Part shown: positions 17,158-24,152 of the stretch, one piece after another
Position numbering within the stretch: the stretch's first letter is position 1
Layout of the letters: each line of letters starts with the position of its first letter
Assembly (NCBI GenBank): GCA_035528715.1
Contig: DATKYB010000123.1
Location: 1-24,662 of the forward strand
DNA: 24,662 nucleotides
Direction: 5' to 3'
Origin: Nitrospinota bacterium
GTDB lineage: Bacteria; JADFOP01; DATKYB01
Position numbers and translations under genes: made by a program
The notes under the pieces: model-generated
The model's database searches: none
The model's input: the letters and a program-made list of their open reading frames with translations, nothing else
Told to the model about the DNA's origin: nothing

Positions 17158-17475
17158 GTGGCAAAACATGTAATCACTGATATGACAAAATGTACGGGAT
17201 GCCGGATGTGTGAACTTGCCTGCTCCATGTTCCATAAAGGGGTATTCGATCCCACCCAGGCAAAGATCAAGGTGCATCTCATAGGACTACCAGAGATTCC
17301 CGTTCCCGTTTTAAAGATGGATTGTAATTATTGTTCTGGAGACCCGACCTGTGTCAAATACTGTGTAACAGAAGCCATTGTCTTTAAGGAAGCAGAAAAG
17401 TCTGAAAGACGGGACATTCCCAGGGAAGAGGTCGTTAAAATAGCTGAAGAATGGCTAACAAAGGTATCCAGCTAA
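17158..17475 (+). CDS. Double [4Fe-4S] ferredoxin-like subunit of AOR
   Basis: GTG start with AAAGGGGG five bases upstream. The 105-residue protein has eight cysteines in two clusters: C12, C15, C18, C22 (CTGCRMCELAC) and C56, C59, C65, C69 (CNYCSGDPTCVKYC). The second set has a five-residue gap between the middle cysteines, unlike the usual CxxCxxC. Small iron-sulfur proteins of this form are encoded beside AOR-type oxidoreductases and carry electrons from the tungsten site. It lies 19 bases after gyaR and 14 before the sulfur-carrier gene. Confidence 0.85.
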   Translation: MAKHVITDMTKCTGCRMCELACSMFHKGVFDPTQAKIKVHLIGLPEIPVPVLKMDCNYCSGDPTCVKYCVTEAIVFKEAEKSERRDIPREEVVKIAEEWLTKVSS

Positions 17476-17489
17476 GGAGAAATTAATTT

Positions 17490-17777
17490 ATGGCTAAGGT
17501 AAAGGTTCAGTCTTTTGCAGAGATAAAAGACGCCCTGGGAAAAGAGGAGATAGAGGTTGAAATCGGTGATAATGACACTTTAAGGAATGTCTTTGAAAAG
17601 ATGGCTGAACAGTATGGAAGTAACTTTAAAGACCAAATTTGGAACAAATTAACTGGAGAAATGGAGCCCTTTCTGGTCATGTTAAACGGAAAGACCTACA
17701 GTTCCCTTCATGAGTTTGACACAAAGGTCAAAGATGGGGACGAGATAGCCATTCTTCTCCCTGTTGTTGGAGGATAA
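17490..17777 (+). CDS. MoaD/ThiS-family sulfur carrier protein
   Basis: The 95-residue beta-grasp protein ends in Gly-Gly (LLPVVGG), the activated tail that carries thiocarboxylate sulfur in molybdopterin synthesis. DGDEIAILLPVVGG is a classic MoaD C-terminus. Placement two genes from gyaR and three bases before AOR suggests a carrier dedicated to the pyranopterin (W or Mo) cofactor of that enzyme. No moaE is present in the window. AAGGAGA precedes the ATG. Confidence 0.87.
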   Translation: MAKVKVQSFAEIKDALGKEEIEVEIGDNDTLRNVFEKMAEQYGSNFKDQIWNKLTGEMEPFLVMLNGKTYSSLHEFDTKVKDGDEIAILLPVVGG

Positions 17778-17780
17778 TTT

Positions 17781-19658
17781 ATGTCAGATAATGGAAAGTT
17801 TCAATATGGTGGTTATAAGGGAAAGATTTTAAGGGTCAATCTTTCCAGCGGTAAAATCAGCACCGAACCCTTAAAAGAAGACTGGGCCAGGGATTTCCTA
17901 GGGGGTGTGGGTTTAGCTGCTCGATTCTTATATGAAGAGCTGAAACCCAAAACAGACCCACTCAGTCCGGAGAACAAACTCGTCCTGATGACAGGACCTG
18001 TCCAGGGAACCATCGTTCCCACAGCATCAAGGTCTGTTTTCTGCACCAAATCCCCGTTAACAAATAATTTCTTTAACAGTATCCACGGCGGGCATATCGG
18101 CGCAGAACTCAAATATGCTGGATATGACGGCCTCATTGTCGAGGGAAAGGCTGAAAAGCCTGTTTATATATCGATAAATGATAACAAGGTGGAGATAAGG
18201 GATGCCTCAAAGTTGTGGGGCAAATTTACCTTTGAAGCACACGCCGAGATAAGAAAAGAGCTGGGGGATGATGAGGTTCATATTGCAACCATCGGCCCTG
18301 CTGGAGAGAACGGTGTCCGTTATGCCCTTATTCTTTGTGATATGAGGGCTTCTGGTAGGGGCGGTACGGGAGCTGTAATGGGTTCCAAAAACCTGAAAGC
18401 GATAGCAGTAAGAGGGACTGGTGAGGTCACTGTTCCTGATACAAAAAAAATAGCCGAGTATTCCTTAAAGATGAATGAAATCTTCGTTTCCAATCCCACC
18501 ACAGGAAAACAACTTGCCTATTACGGAAGTCCGGGAAGCATCCTTCCCTTTAATAAATTAGGGATATTGGGGACAAGGAACTGGCAGACCGAGGTTTTTG
18601 AAGGGGCAGAGGGTATCTGTGGCGAGACCATGCGAGAGAGGGTTGTCAAGAAAGATAAGGCATGTATTGCCTGTCCCATCCACTGTACAAAATTCAGCGT
18701 AGTAAAGGACGGTCCCTATAAAGCCACGATAGAAGGGCCGGATTATGAGGCCGTATGGGGCATGGGCTCGATGTGCGGAGTGGATAACCTCGATGCTATT
18801 GTTAAGGGCGATGAGATCTGTGACGAATATGGAATCGATCTCATGTCCGGCGGATGTACCGTCGCATGGGCGATGGAAGCCTATGAAAAGGGAATTATCA
18901 CCAAAGAGGATACCGGAGGCATCGACCTTCGCTTCGGAAATGCCGATGCCATGCTTGAGATGCTGGAAAAGATAGGGAAAAGAGAAGAAGGCTTAGGCTG
19001 GCTTCTCGGTGAGGGAAGCAAAAGGGCTTCAGAAAAGATCAGAAAGGGTTCGGAAGAATTTTGTATTACGAATAAGGGGCTCGAGATAGCGGGTCATACA
19101 GCAAGAGGGCTTCCCGGCCATGCCATGGGATATGCTGTGGGGCATAGGGGCGGAAGCCATCACGATTCCAGACCCACAGGCGAGAGAACGGGGATGGTGC
19201 CAAGGGAAACGACTGAAGGAAAAGGACCCTATGTTGCTGGGGTGAATCATTGGCTGATTTTCTGCGATTCTCTGGTCCTCTGTCATTTCGGTGAATCAGT
19301 ATGGGGACCCATTGCACTCAATGAGAATACGGTTGAAGCACTGAATGTCGTTACCGGAAGACATCTCAATGTTGATGATGCGAACGAGCATGCGGAGAGG
19401 ATATGGAACCTCATAAGAGGATTTGCTGCCAGAGAAGGATTTACGAGGGATGATGATACCCTTCCAAAAAGATTCACTCATGAACCCATTCCTGAGGGAC
19501 CTTCAAAGGGAATGGTTGTTACACCTGAAATGCTTGAAAAGATGAAGGACGAATATTTCGAATTTAGGGGCTGGGATAAGAAGACCGGAATCCCAACAAA
19601 GGAAAAGCTCTTAGAGCTCGGCTTGGACTTTATTGCCAAGGACCTTTATCCTGGCTAA
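17781..19658 (+). CDS. aor: Aldehyde:ferredoxin oxidoreductase (tungsten pterin enzyme)
   Basis: The 625-residue enzyme oxidises aldehydes to carboxylates with ferredoxin, or the reverse. The N-terminal pterin-binding domain has GYKGKILRVNLSSGKI and FLGGVGLAARFLYEEL. The [4Fe-4S] ligands are C295, C298, C302 (CIACPIHC) and C501. The spacing of 199 residues between the last two equals that in Pyrococcus furiosus AOR. RGGTGAVMGSKNLKA and the C-terminal half with GHTARGLPGHAMG are AOR signatures. GGAGG lies seven bases before the ATG, three bases after the sulfur carrier. GC content is visibly higher than in the flanks. Substrate is not known; context suggests a C2 or C3 hydroxy- or oxo-aldehyde. 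Confidence 0.93.
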   Translation: MSDNGKFQYGGYKGKILRVNLSSGKISTEPLKEDWARDFLGGVGLAARFLYEELKPKTDPLSPENKLVLMTGPVQGTIVPTASRSVFCTKSPLTNNFFNSIHGGHIGAELKYAGYDGLIVEGKAEKPVYISINDNKVEIRDASKLWGKFTFEAHAEIRKELGDDEVHIATIGPAGENGVRYALILCDMRASGRGGTGAVMGSKNLKAIAVRGTGEVTVPDTKKIAEYSLKMNEIFVSNPTTGKQLAYYGSPGSILPFNKLGILGTRNWQTEVFEGAEGICGETMRERVVKKDKACIACPIHCTKFSVVKDGPYKATIEGPDYEAVWGMGSMCGVDNLDAIVKGDEICDEYGIDLMSGGCTVAWAMEAYEKGIITKEDTGGIDLRFGNADAMLEMLEKIGKREEGLGWLLGEGSKRASEKIRKGSEEFCITNKGLEIAGHTARGLPGHAMGYAVGHRGGSHHDSRPTGERTGMVPRETTEGKGPYVAGVNHWLIFCDSLVLCHFGESVWGPIALNENTVEALNVVTGRHLNVDDANEHAERIWNLIRGFAAREGFTRDDDTLPKRFTHEPIPEGPSKGMVVTPEMLEKMKDEYFEFRGWDKKTGIPTKEKLLELGLDFIAKDLYPG

Positions 19659-19711
19659 TTCTATTATTTTCTTATTAAAGATTTTATTTATAAATCAAAG
19701 GAGGTGCTGTT

Positions 19712-20626
19712 GTGAAGGAACCTTGGTCTAATTATTTTAAAATGGGAATTGTTCATTTTATGGCCTTTCCGGGCACTCTAAAGGGAGAGGGTCCTGTCTT
19801 GGAGACAATCCAGAAGATTGCTGAGGATGATTTCTTTGATGTGATTGAAGTTGGAATCATGAAGGACAGCGAAACAAGAAAAAAGGCTCGAGCCATTATA
19901 GAAACAGCTCATATGGAGGTAGGTTTTGGCGGTCAGCCAGGATTATTGACCGGCCAGCATGACCTCAATTCTCTGGATGAGGGTGTAAGGAAAAAAGCGA
20001 TCGACAGATCAAAACAGTCAGTAGATGAAGCAGTAGAGCTTGGTGCAAAAAGGGTTGCTCTCCTCAGTGGAAAGGACCCCGGTGATAAAGATAGAGATAA
20101 AGGATTAGCGCTTCTCATCGATTCCCTCTGCCAGATCTCTGATTATGCCAACAGCAAAGGGCTGGAAGGAATAACCCTAGAGGCCTTTGATAAGACAATT
20201 GATAAGAAATGTCTGGTTGGGCCCTCGGATATTGCTGTTAAGCTCTCCAAAGCCATGAGAGATAAGGGTTATGATTTTGGGCTTATGTGGGATCTCAGCC
20301 ATGTTCCCATTCTTTTTGAAGATATGGAAAAGGCATTAGATACTGTAAAGGACCACCTGATTCATATCCATATTGGAAACGCTCTCCATAGAGATACCAG
20401 CGATGTAGCATACGGGGACAAACATCCAAGATTTGGGTATCCAGGTGGTGAGAATGACGTTCCGCAACTCGCTGCATTCCTGAAAGCATTATTCAAGATT
20501 GGATATCTGGGAGAGGGAAAGAGACCTGTAGTGACTTTTGAGGTCATGCCCATGGGCGAAGAGACATCAGAACTGGTGATTGCCAATGCTAAAAGGACAT
20601 TAAAGGCAGCATGGCCGCTGGTTTAA
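19712..20626 (+). CDS. Xylose-isomerase-like TIM-barrel protein
   Basis: GTG start with AAAGGAGG seven bases upstream; 304 residues. Barrel-strand motifs with probable metal ligands are E157 (TLEAFD), D194/H197 (MWDLSHVP), H220 (HIHIGN) and E277 (TFEVMP), as in the AP endonuclease 2/xylose isomerase-like superfamily. That group includes hydroxypyruvate isomerase and several sugar or sugar-acid epimerases. It lies 53 bases after aor and just before the operon terminator. In E. coli, a hydroxypyruvate isomerase (hyi) accompanies gcl and glxR, which supports a related role here, but residue-level identity to Hyi is not evident. The exact isomerase activity is unknown. Confidence 0.8.
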   Translation: MKEPWSNYFKMGIVHFMAFPGTLKGEGPVLETIQKIAEDDFFDVIEVGIMKDSETRKKARAIIETAHMEVGFGGQPGLLTGQHDLNSLDEGVRKKAIDRSKQSVDEAVELGAKRVALLSGKDPGDKDRDKGLALLIDSLCQISDYANSKGLEGITLEAFDKTIDKKCLVGPSDIAVKLSKAMRDKGYDFGLMWDLSHVPILFEDMEKALDTVKDHLIHIHIGNALHRDTSDVAYGDKHPRFGYPGGENDVPQLAAFLKALFKIGYLGEGKRPVVTFEVMPMGEETSELVIANAKRTLKAAWPLV

Positions 20627-20651
20627 AATTAATTCTTTCAAATTAAATAGT

Positions 20652-20685
20652 AATAGGGGAAGAACTTTTCTTCCCCTATTTTTTT
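20652..20685 (+). terminator. Intrinsic terminator closing the gyaR-aor operon
   Basis: A 13-base perfect stem, AATAGGGGAAGAA (20652-20664) with TTCTTCCCCTATT (20668-20680), has loop CTT and an uninterrupted T-run after it. It lies 26 bases beyond the TIM-barrel stop. Confidence 0.93.
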
Positions 20686-20782
20686 ATAAATATCACTTTC
20701 TTGCGTGCGAAAGCAAAGTTACCAAAAAAGAACCCCCGATCGTGAAGATCCGTCGAGTTGAGATGGGTCTCGAACTCGCCAA

Positions 20783-21346
20783 CTAGTCCGGCGTGATCTG
20801 TGTGATCTTGGAGCCTTTCAAGCCGAGCCCCCCCATCAACCCCTTCTGGTCGAAGAAGAAGGCATAGATGTCAGACTTGGCTGTCGTGGTCGTGAGCGAG
20901 CTGGCCAAGCCCTTGTCCACCACGACTATGCTCGGTCCAACGCCGATCTCCCAACCAGAGCTCTTTTTGATATACTCAAGCGCAGAGTCGGTCATGAAGA
21001 ACAACGCGTAGCCGAATGCCTGAGCACCAGCCTGCAGTCCGTAAGAGGCCTCAACCGTGTTGTAGTAGCCGACCGTCTTGTCCCCCTTGCGGAGCGCTCC
21101 CACGCCGTACTGTCCACCGAAAATAAAGCCAGCCTTGACCACACTCGGAAAGACGAGAATCCCCTTGGCCACCTTGGAGAGTTCCTTTGCCGCGGGAGTG
21201 CTGGCGTAGAGCTTCTGTAGGGCAGAGTCGACGTCGCGGTCGATATCAGCGGCTTTGGCCGCGAGTGCCTGCCGTGAACCCAAAGCGGGTACAACTAATG
21301 CCATGAGTATTAATGCAATACCTAAAAATCGAACATATTTGTACAT
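20783..21346 (-). CDS. Secreted SYLF-domain (Ysc84-like) protein
   Basis: The 187-residue protein has a signal peptide (hydrophobic core about 8-22, cleavage near ALA-AK at 28-29) and the SYLF lipid-binding domain. The domain includes AKGILVFPSVVKAGFIFGGQ, YGVGALRK, GYYNTVEASYGLQAGAQAFG and a GVGPSIVVVDKG region. Its bacterial function is largely unknown, with lipid or membrane association proposed. Ribosome site AAGGAGGG lies upstream of the ATG. The mature-domain codons are strongly GC-rich (GCC, CTC, GGC, GTC), unlike all neighbours, while the first 22 codons (AAA, TAT, TTT, TTA, ATA) look native. This suggests acquisition by transfer with fusion to a local signal sequence. Confidence 0.85.
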   Translation of the reverse strand: MYKYVRFLGIALILMALVVPALGSRQALAAKAADIDRDVDSALQKLYASTPAAKELSKVAKGILVFPSVVKAGFIFGGQYGVGALRKGDKTVGYYNTVEASYGLQAGAQAFGYALFFMTDSALEYIKKSSGWEIGVGPSIVVVDKGLASSLTTTTAKSDIYAFFFDQKGLMGGLGLKGSKITQITPD

Positions 21347-21394
21347 GCTTCCCTCCTTTTACAATTATCAATGTTTACATCTACTTATTGAATA

Positions 21395-21423
21395 AAAATA
21401 TAATAAAAATAGTTCAATATCAA
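21395..21423 (-). promoter_or_regulatory. Weak candidate promoter for the SYLF gene
   Basis: TTGATA (21423-21418), a 17-base spacer and TATTTT (21400-21395) on the minus strand, in a very AT-rich stretch upstream of the ATG at 21346. The AT richness makes chance matches likely. Confidence 0.3.
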
Positions 21424-21595
21424 GTTTTTTAAGAATTAATTGAAGGATAGCTCAATTAAATATATTCGTTTGAGTGGAGTAGAGCTTGGCTATCGGGGGG
21501 CATTTTGGGCAGAGTAGAAGGAGTGAGGGATTTTAAAAAGATATCAAAGAAGAAAGCAAAAATTAAACCTGTTTTTTTCTAAATCTACATAATCA

Positions 21596-21949
<354 letters not shown>

Positions 21950-22038
21950 TCACCTCCTTTTTTTATTTAATTGGATTAATAAAACCCAGACAATGAAGAC
22001 TATTTTTTTAAGCACACACTAATCCTTCCTTTTAATTG

Positions 22039-22053
22039 GCAATAATTGTTCCA
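22039..22053 (-). promoter_or_regulatory. Candidate sigma-54 promoter for glnB
   Basis: On the minus strand TGGAACAATTATTGC (22053-22039) has GG and GC at the -24/-12 spacing of the consensus TGGCAC-N5-TTGC. Transcription would start about 80 bases before the glnB ATG. Nitrogen-regulator genes are classic sigma-54 targets. I did not find a clear NtrC-type dyad upstream. Confidence 0.5.
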
Positions 22054-22152
22054 TCTTGAACGATAGAGGGAAATAAATGATTTTGTCTTTTAAAAACAAT
22101 AAGAAAAAAGGTTAAAGGGATTAAAGAGGGGAATAAAAAGAAAAGAAAAACC

Positions 22153-22169
22153 TGGCTTTAAAAAAGCCA
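22153..22169 (-). terminator. Probable terminator downstream of the TRAP binding protein gene
   Basis: TGGCTTT and AAAGCCA form a 7-base perfect stem with a 3-base loop. Read on the minus strand it is followed by GG and then a T-rich run (TTTTTCTTTTCTTTTT). It lies about 140 bases after the dctP-type stop codon, so it probably ends that transcript. Confidence 0.55.
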
Positions 22170-22250
22170 CTCCCAGATGATTGGTAAAATATTGACCTTA
22201 TTGACTCCAAAAACAAAAAGAGCACGTATTTAGTGTTTAGAAGAAGTTCG

Positions 22251-22288
22251 CTCTGGCCAGAAGCAACCTATCTTACCTCTGGCCAGAA
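22251..22288. repeat. Direct repeat of a palindromic 12-mer
   Basis: CTCTGGCCAGAA occurs at 22251-22262 and 22277-22288, 26 bases apart. Each copy contains the perfect 10-base palindrome TCTGGCCAGA. The pair lies just past the 3' end of the TRAP binding protein gene. Role unknown; a dimeric protein site or an RNA stem are both possible. Confidence 0.7.
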
Positions 22289-22307
22289 CAGAAGGTTATT
22301 CAAAGAT

Positions 22308-23624
22308 TTAATCCCAACTCTTTTTACCCTCTTTGTCGAGCCAGTCTGAGAAACGAAACGTGGTTGGCACATTCCTTACTTTCCAATAACCATTATTGTT
22401 GCTGACGTACTCCCTGAAGGCATTCAGAATTTCTTTATAATCTTCTCGATCCTCTTTCTTAAGTTTTTGATCATCTGCTCGGGCATTGAGGAATTGAATG
22501 GTCGCATCTTTTAACAGCTTGAGATCGCTATCTGGCCATCTTACGAGTACGATATCGTTCTTTTTATCTGCATCTTTTTTATTAGCATTCAGAATCTCTT
22601 GCAATTTTCCGCCCTGCTGCCTGAGATTTTCTCCATAAGAAGATGCAACATGGTCGCGGCCCACACTCATAACGAGCGTTTTTTGCGCTTCAGTGAGCTT
22701 GTTCCACACCTTCTTATTAACAATCATATAGGTGACTAAGAACGGCTGGTGCCAACCAGGAAAGTGCCAGTATCTCGCTCCTACAGTTCCCGGGTTGCCC
22801 TTTGGGCTAAAAAGAACCGACATATCGTCCAGCGGTGTAGCAAATTCAAATGCTTGAACTTTACCAGCAATAATCTCTTTAATAATTTTCCCACCGGCAA
22901 CTGCGGTGACAAAGTTAATATTTTTCTTTGGAATTACGCCTTTCGCAACGAGATTATCACAAGACAAATCAAGAACGTCTTGAGCCGGCGGCAAATAGCG
23001 AAATGTCCACTTTTCCTGGCATAATCCTTTTAAGCCGATACCAGACATAGACTCAGTATCACCGATAGGCTTCATAAAATAACCAGAGCCTTGATGACTG
23101 CTTCCAACGATGGGAATGGCTACTACATTCTTCTTTCGCTTATCAAGTGTGCTCTGAAGTAAATCTAAGCCAATTTGACGCCCATTATCTACGCTTTTGC
23201 CATAAACAAAGCCTAGAAATTCATCGAAGTTAGGTCCAAAAGGGACGCCTGAGTTGTAAATAAAACCCCATGCTTTATTCAGAGTCGATCCAGATATATA
23301 AGCTGCATCAAATCCGCCCCCCGAGGCGCCTGCACCTACAGCTGCAACAATGTTTTTCTTGAATTGCTTGGGGACGGCTGGCCTGGGTGAGATCTTGGTG
23401 AATTTAACCGTTCCTTTTTTACCGAGCGTTGTTTTGGTTATGCTTTCCAACTTTGCCCCGTAGTCATCTGCCGGTGGCCCAATTGCTGCTGCACCGCTAA
23501 AGCTGCGGAACTTAATTTCAATTGCTGAGACTGGCTGCGCTGCAATAACAAAGACAATCCCAAATATAGCAATGACTGCAATGGCGCCTTTCAATATTAA
23601 GATATGCTTCATGTAACCAAACAT
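22308..23624 (-). CDS. TRAP-type transporter solute-binding protein (DctP/TakP family)
   Basis: The 438-residue protein has a long N-terminal signal region (MKHILILKG then a hydrophobic core, cleavage near PVSA at 36) and a periplasmic DctP-type fold. Family features include GFDAAYISGS, the YWHFPGWHQP segment typical of the TakP-like branch that binds 2-oxo or aromatic acids, and a lysine/aspartate-rich C-terminal half. It is longer than most members (about 330-370). The membrane subunits DctQ and DctM are not visible, so it works with partners encoded elsewhere, or the operon is split. AGGAGGG ribosome site lies before the ATG. The ligand may be a small carboxylate such as a keto acid, which would suit the neighbouring glyoxylate genes, but this is inference. 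Confidence 0.85.
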   Translation of the reverse strand: MFGYMKHILILKGAIAVIAIFGIVFVIAAQPVSAIEIKFRSFSGAAAIGPPADDYGAKLESITKTTLGKKGTVKFTKISPRPAVPKQFKKNIVAAVGAGASGGGFDAAYISGSTLNKAWGFIYNSGVPFGPNFDEFLGFVYGKSVDNGRQIGLDLLQSTLDKRKKNVVAIPIVGSSHQGSGYFMKPIGDTESMSGIGLKGLCQEKWTFRYLPPAQDVLDLSCDNLVAKGVIPKKNINFVTAVAGGKIIKEIIAGKVQAFEFATPLDDMSVLFSPKGNPGTVGARYWHFPGWHQPFLVTYMIVNKKVWNKLTEAQKTLVMSVGRDHVASSYGENLRQQGGKLQEILNANKKDADKKNDIVLVRWPDSDLKLLKDATIQFLNARADDQKLKKEDREDYKEILNAFREYVSNNNGYWKVRNVPTTFRFSDWLDKEGKKSWD

Positions 23625-23660
23625 TTTTCCCTCCTTTCTAAATGGTTTAAGGGTTAAGTC

Positions 23661-23680
23661 TCTGGTTTAAAAAAACCAGA
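23661..23680. other. Hairpin in the leader between the 56-aa ORF and the TRAP gene
   Basis: TCTGGTTT (23661-23668) pairs with AAACCAGA (23673-23680), an 8-base perfect stem with a four-base loop, 36 bases upstream of the TRAP gene ATG. No T-run follows on the minus strand, so a stabilising or translation-tuning stem is more likely than a terminator. Confidence 0.5.
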
Positions 23681-23696
23681 AAAAATTAGCGTGGAA

Positions 23697-23867
23697 TTAC
23701 CCACCCCCTTTCTGCATTTCTGCTAACTTCCTTAGAGGACGTTGAGGAAGAAGCAGAAATTGTTTATGATTTGTTGTTTTGATACGCTCTGTCCAAAGAT
23801 TGTTTCTTTGACTTTCGACCAGGATTTCTTTAGGAAATATTTTGGTAAGAAAAGTATGATCTTGCAT
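23697..23867 (-). CDS. Small ORF of 56 aa upstream of the TRAP gene, uncharacterised
   Basis: An ATG at 23867 is preceded by a very strong Shine-Dalgarno (GGGAGGGGGG) with five A bases between. The frame runs 56 codons to TAA at 23697-23699. The product is basic and soluble, starting MQDHTFLTKIFPKEILVE and ending LAEMQKGGG. No membrane helix or known motif is seen. The gene lies 72 bases before the TRAP binding protein on the same strand and after a candidate promoter. It may be a small accessory protein, a translated leader or a remnant. Too short to be called by most gene finders. Confidence 0.45.
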   Translation of the reverse strand: MQDHTFLTKIFPKEILVESQRNNLWTERIKTTNHKQFLLLPQRPLRKLAEMQKGGG

Positions 23868-23930
23868 TTTTCCCCCCTCCCAAAGGGTAATAGTTAATCA
23901 AAGATGCAGAACCGGGAAGATAGACTGTTA

Positions 23931-23959
23931 AGATTAGACCTGAAGAGGATTATTGTCAA
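23931..23959 (-). promoter_or_regulatory. Candidate promoter for the 56-aa ORF and TRAP gene
   Basis: On the minus strand TTGACA (23959-23954) is followed by a 17-base spacer and TAATCT (23936-23931). The -35 is perfect and the -10 is poor (three of six). Predicted start near 23925, about 58 bases before the small ORF. Confidence 0.4.
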
Positions 23960-24152
23960 GGAAGAATAGCAAAAATCTAAAAATTACTATTAAGTATTCT
24001 TATTAATAATCCGAGTCTTCCAAAACACTTATTTCCATATTTATCTTTGTGGGGATTTTAGACTATATCTCTTCTTTCAAAAACTTTTAGTGCAGAGAGG
24101 ACATTGGAAAATATATGTTTTGGGATGCATTATAACACAACTACTTAATATT

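Noticed and set aside
17158-19658. Possible in-frame UGA (selenocysteine) codons in the AOR cluster
   Set aside because: The AOR, ferredoxin and sulfur carrier frames are all uninterrupted and end at normal stops with family-typical C-termini.
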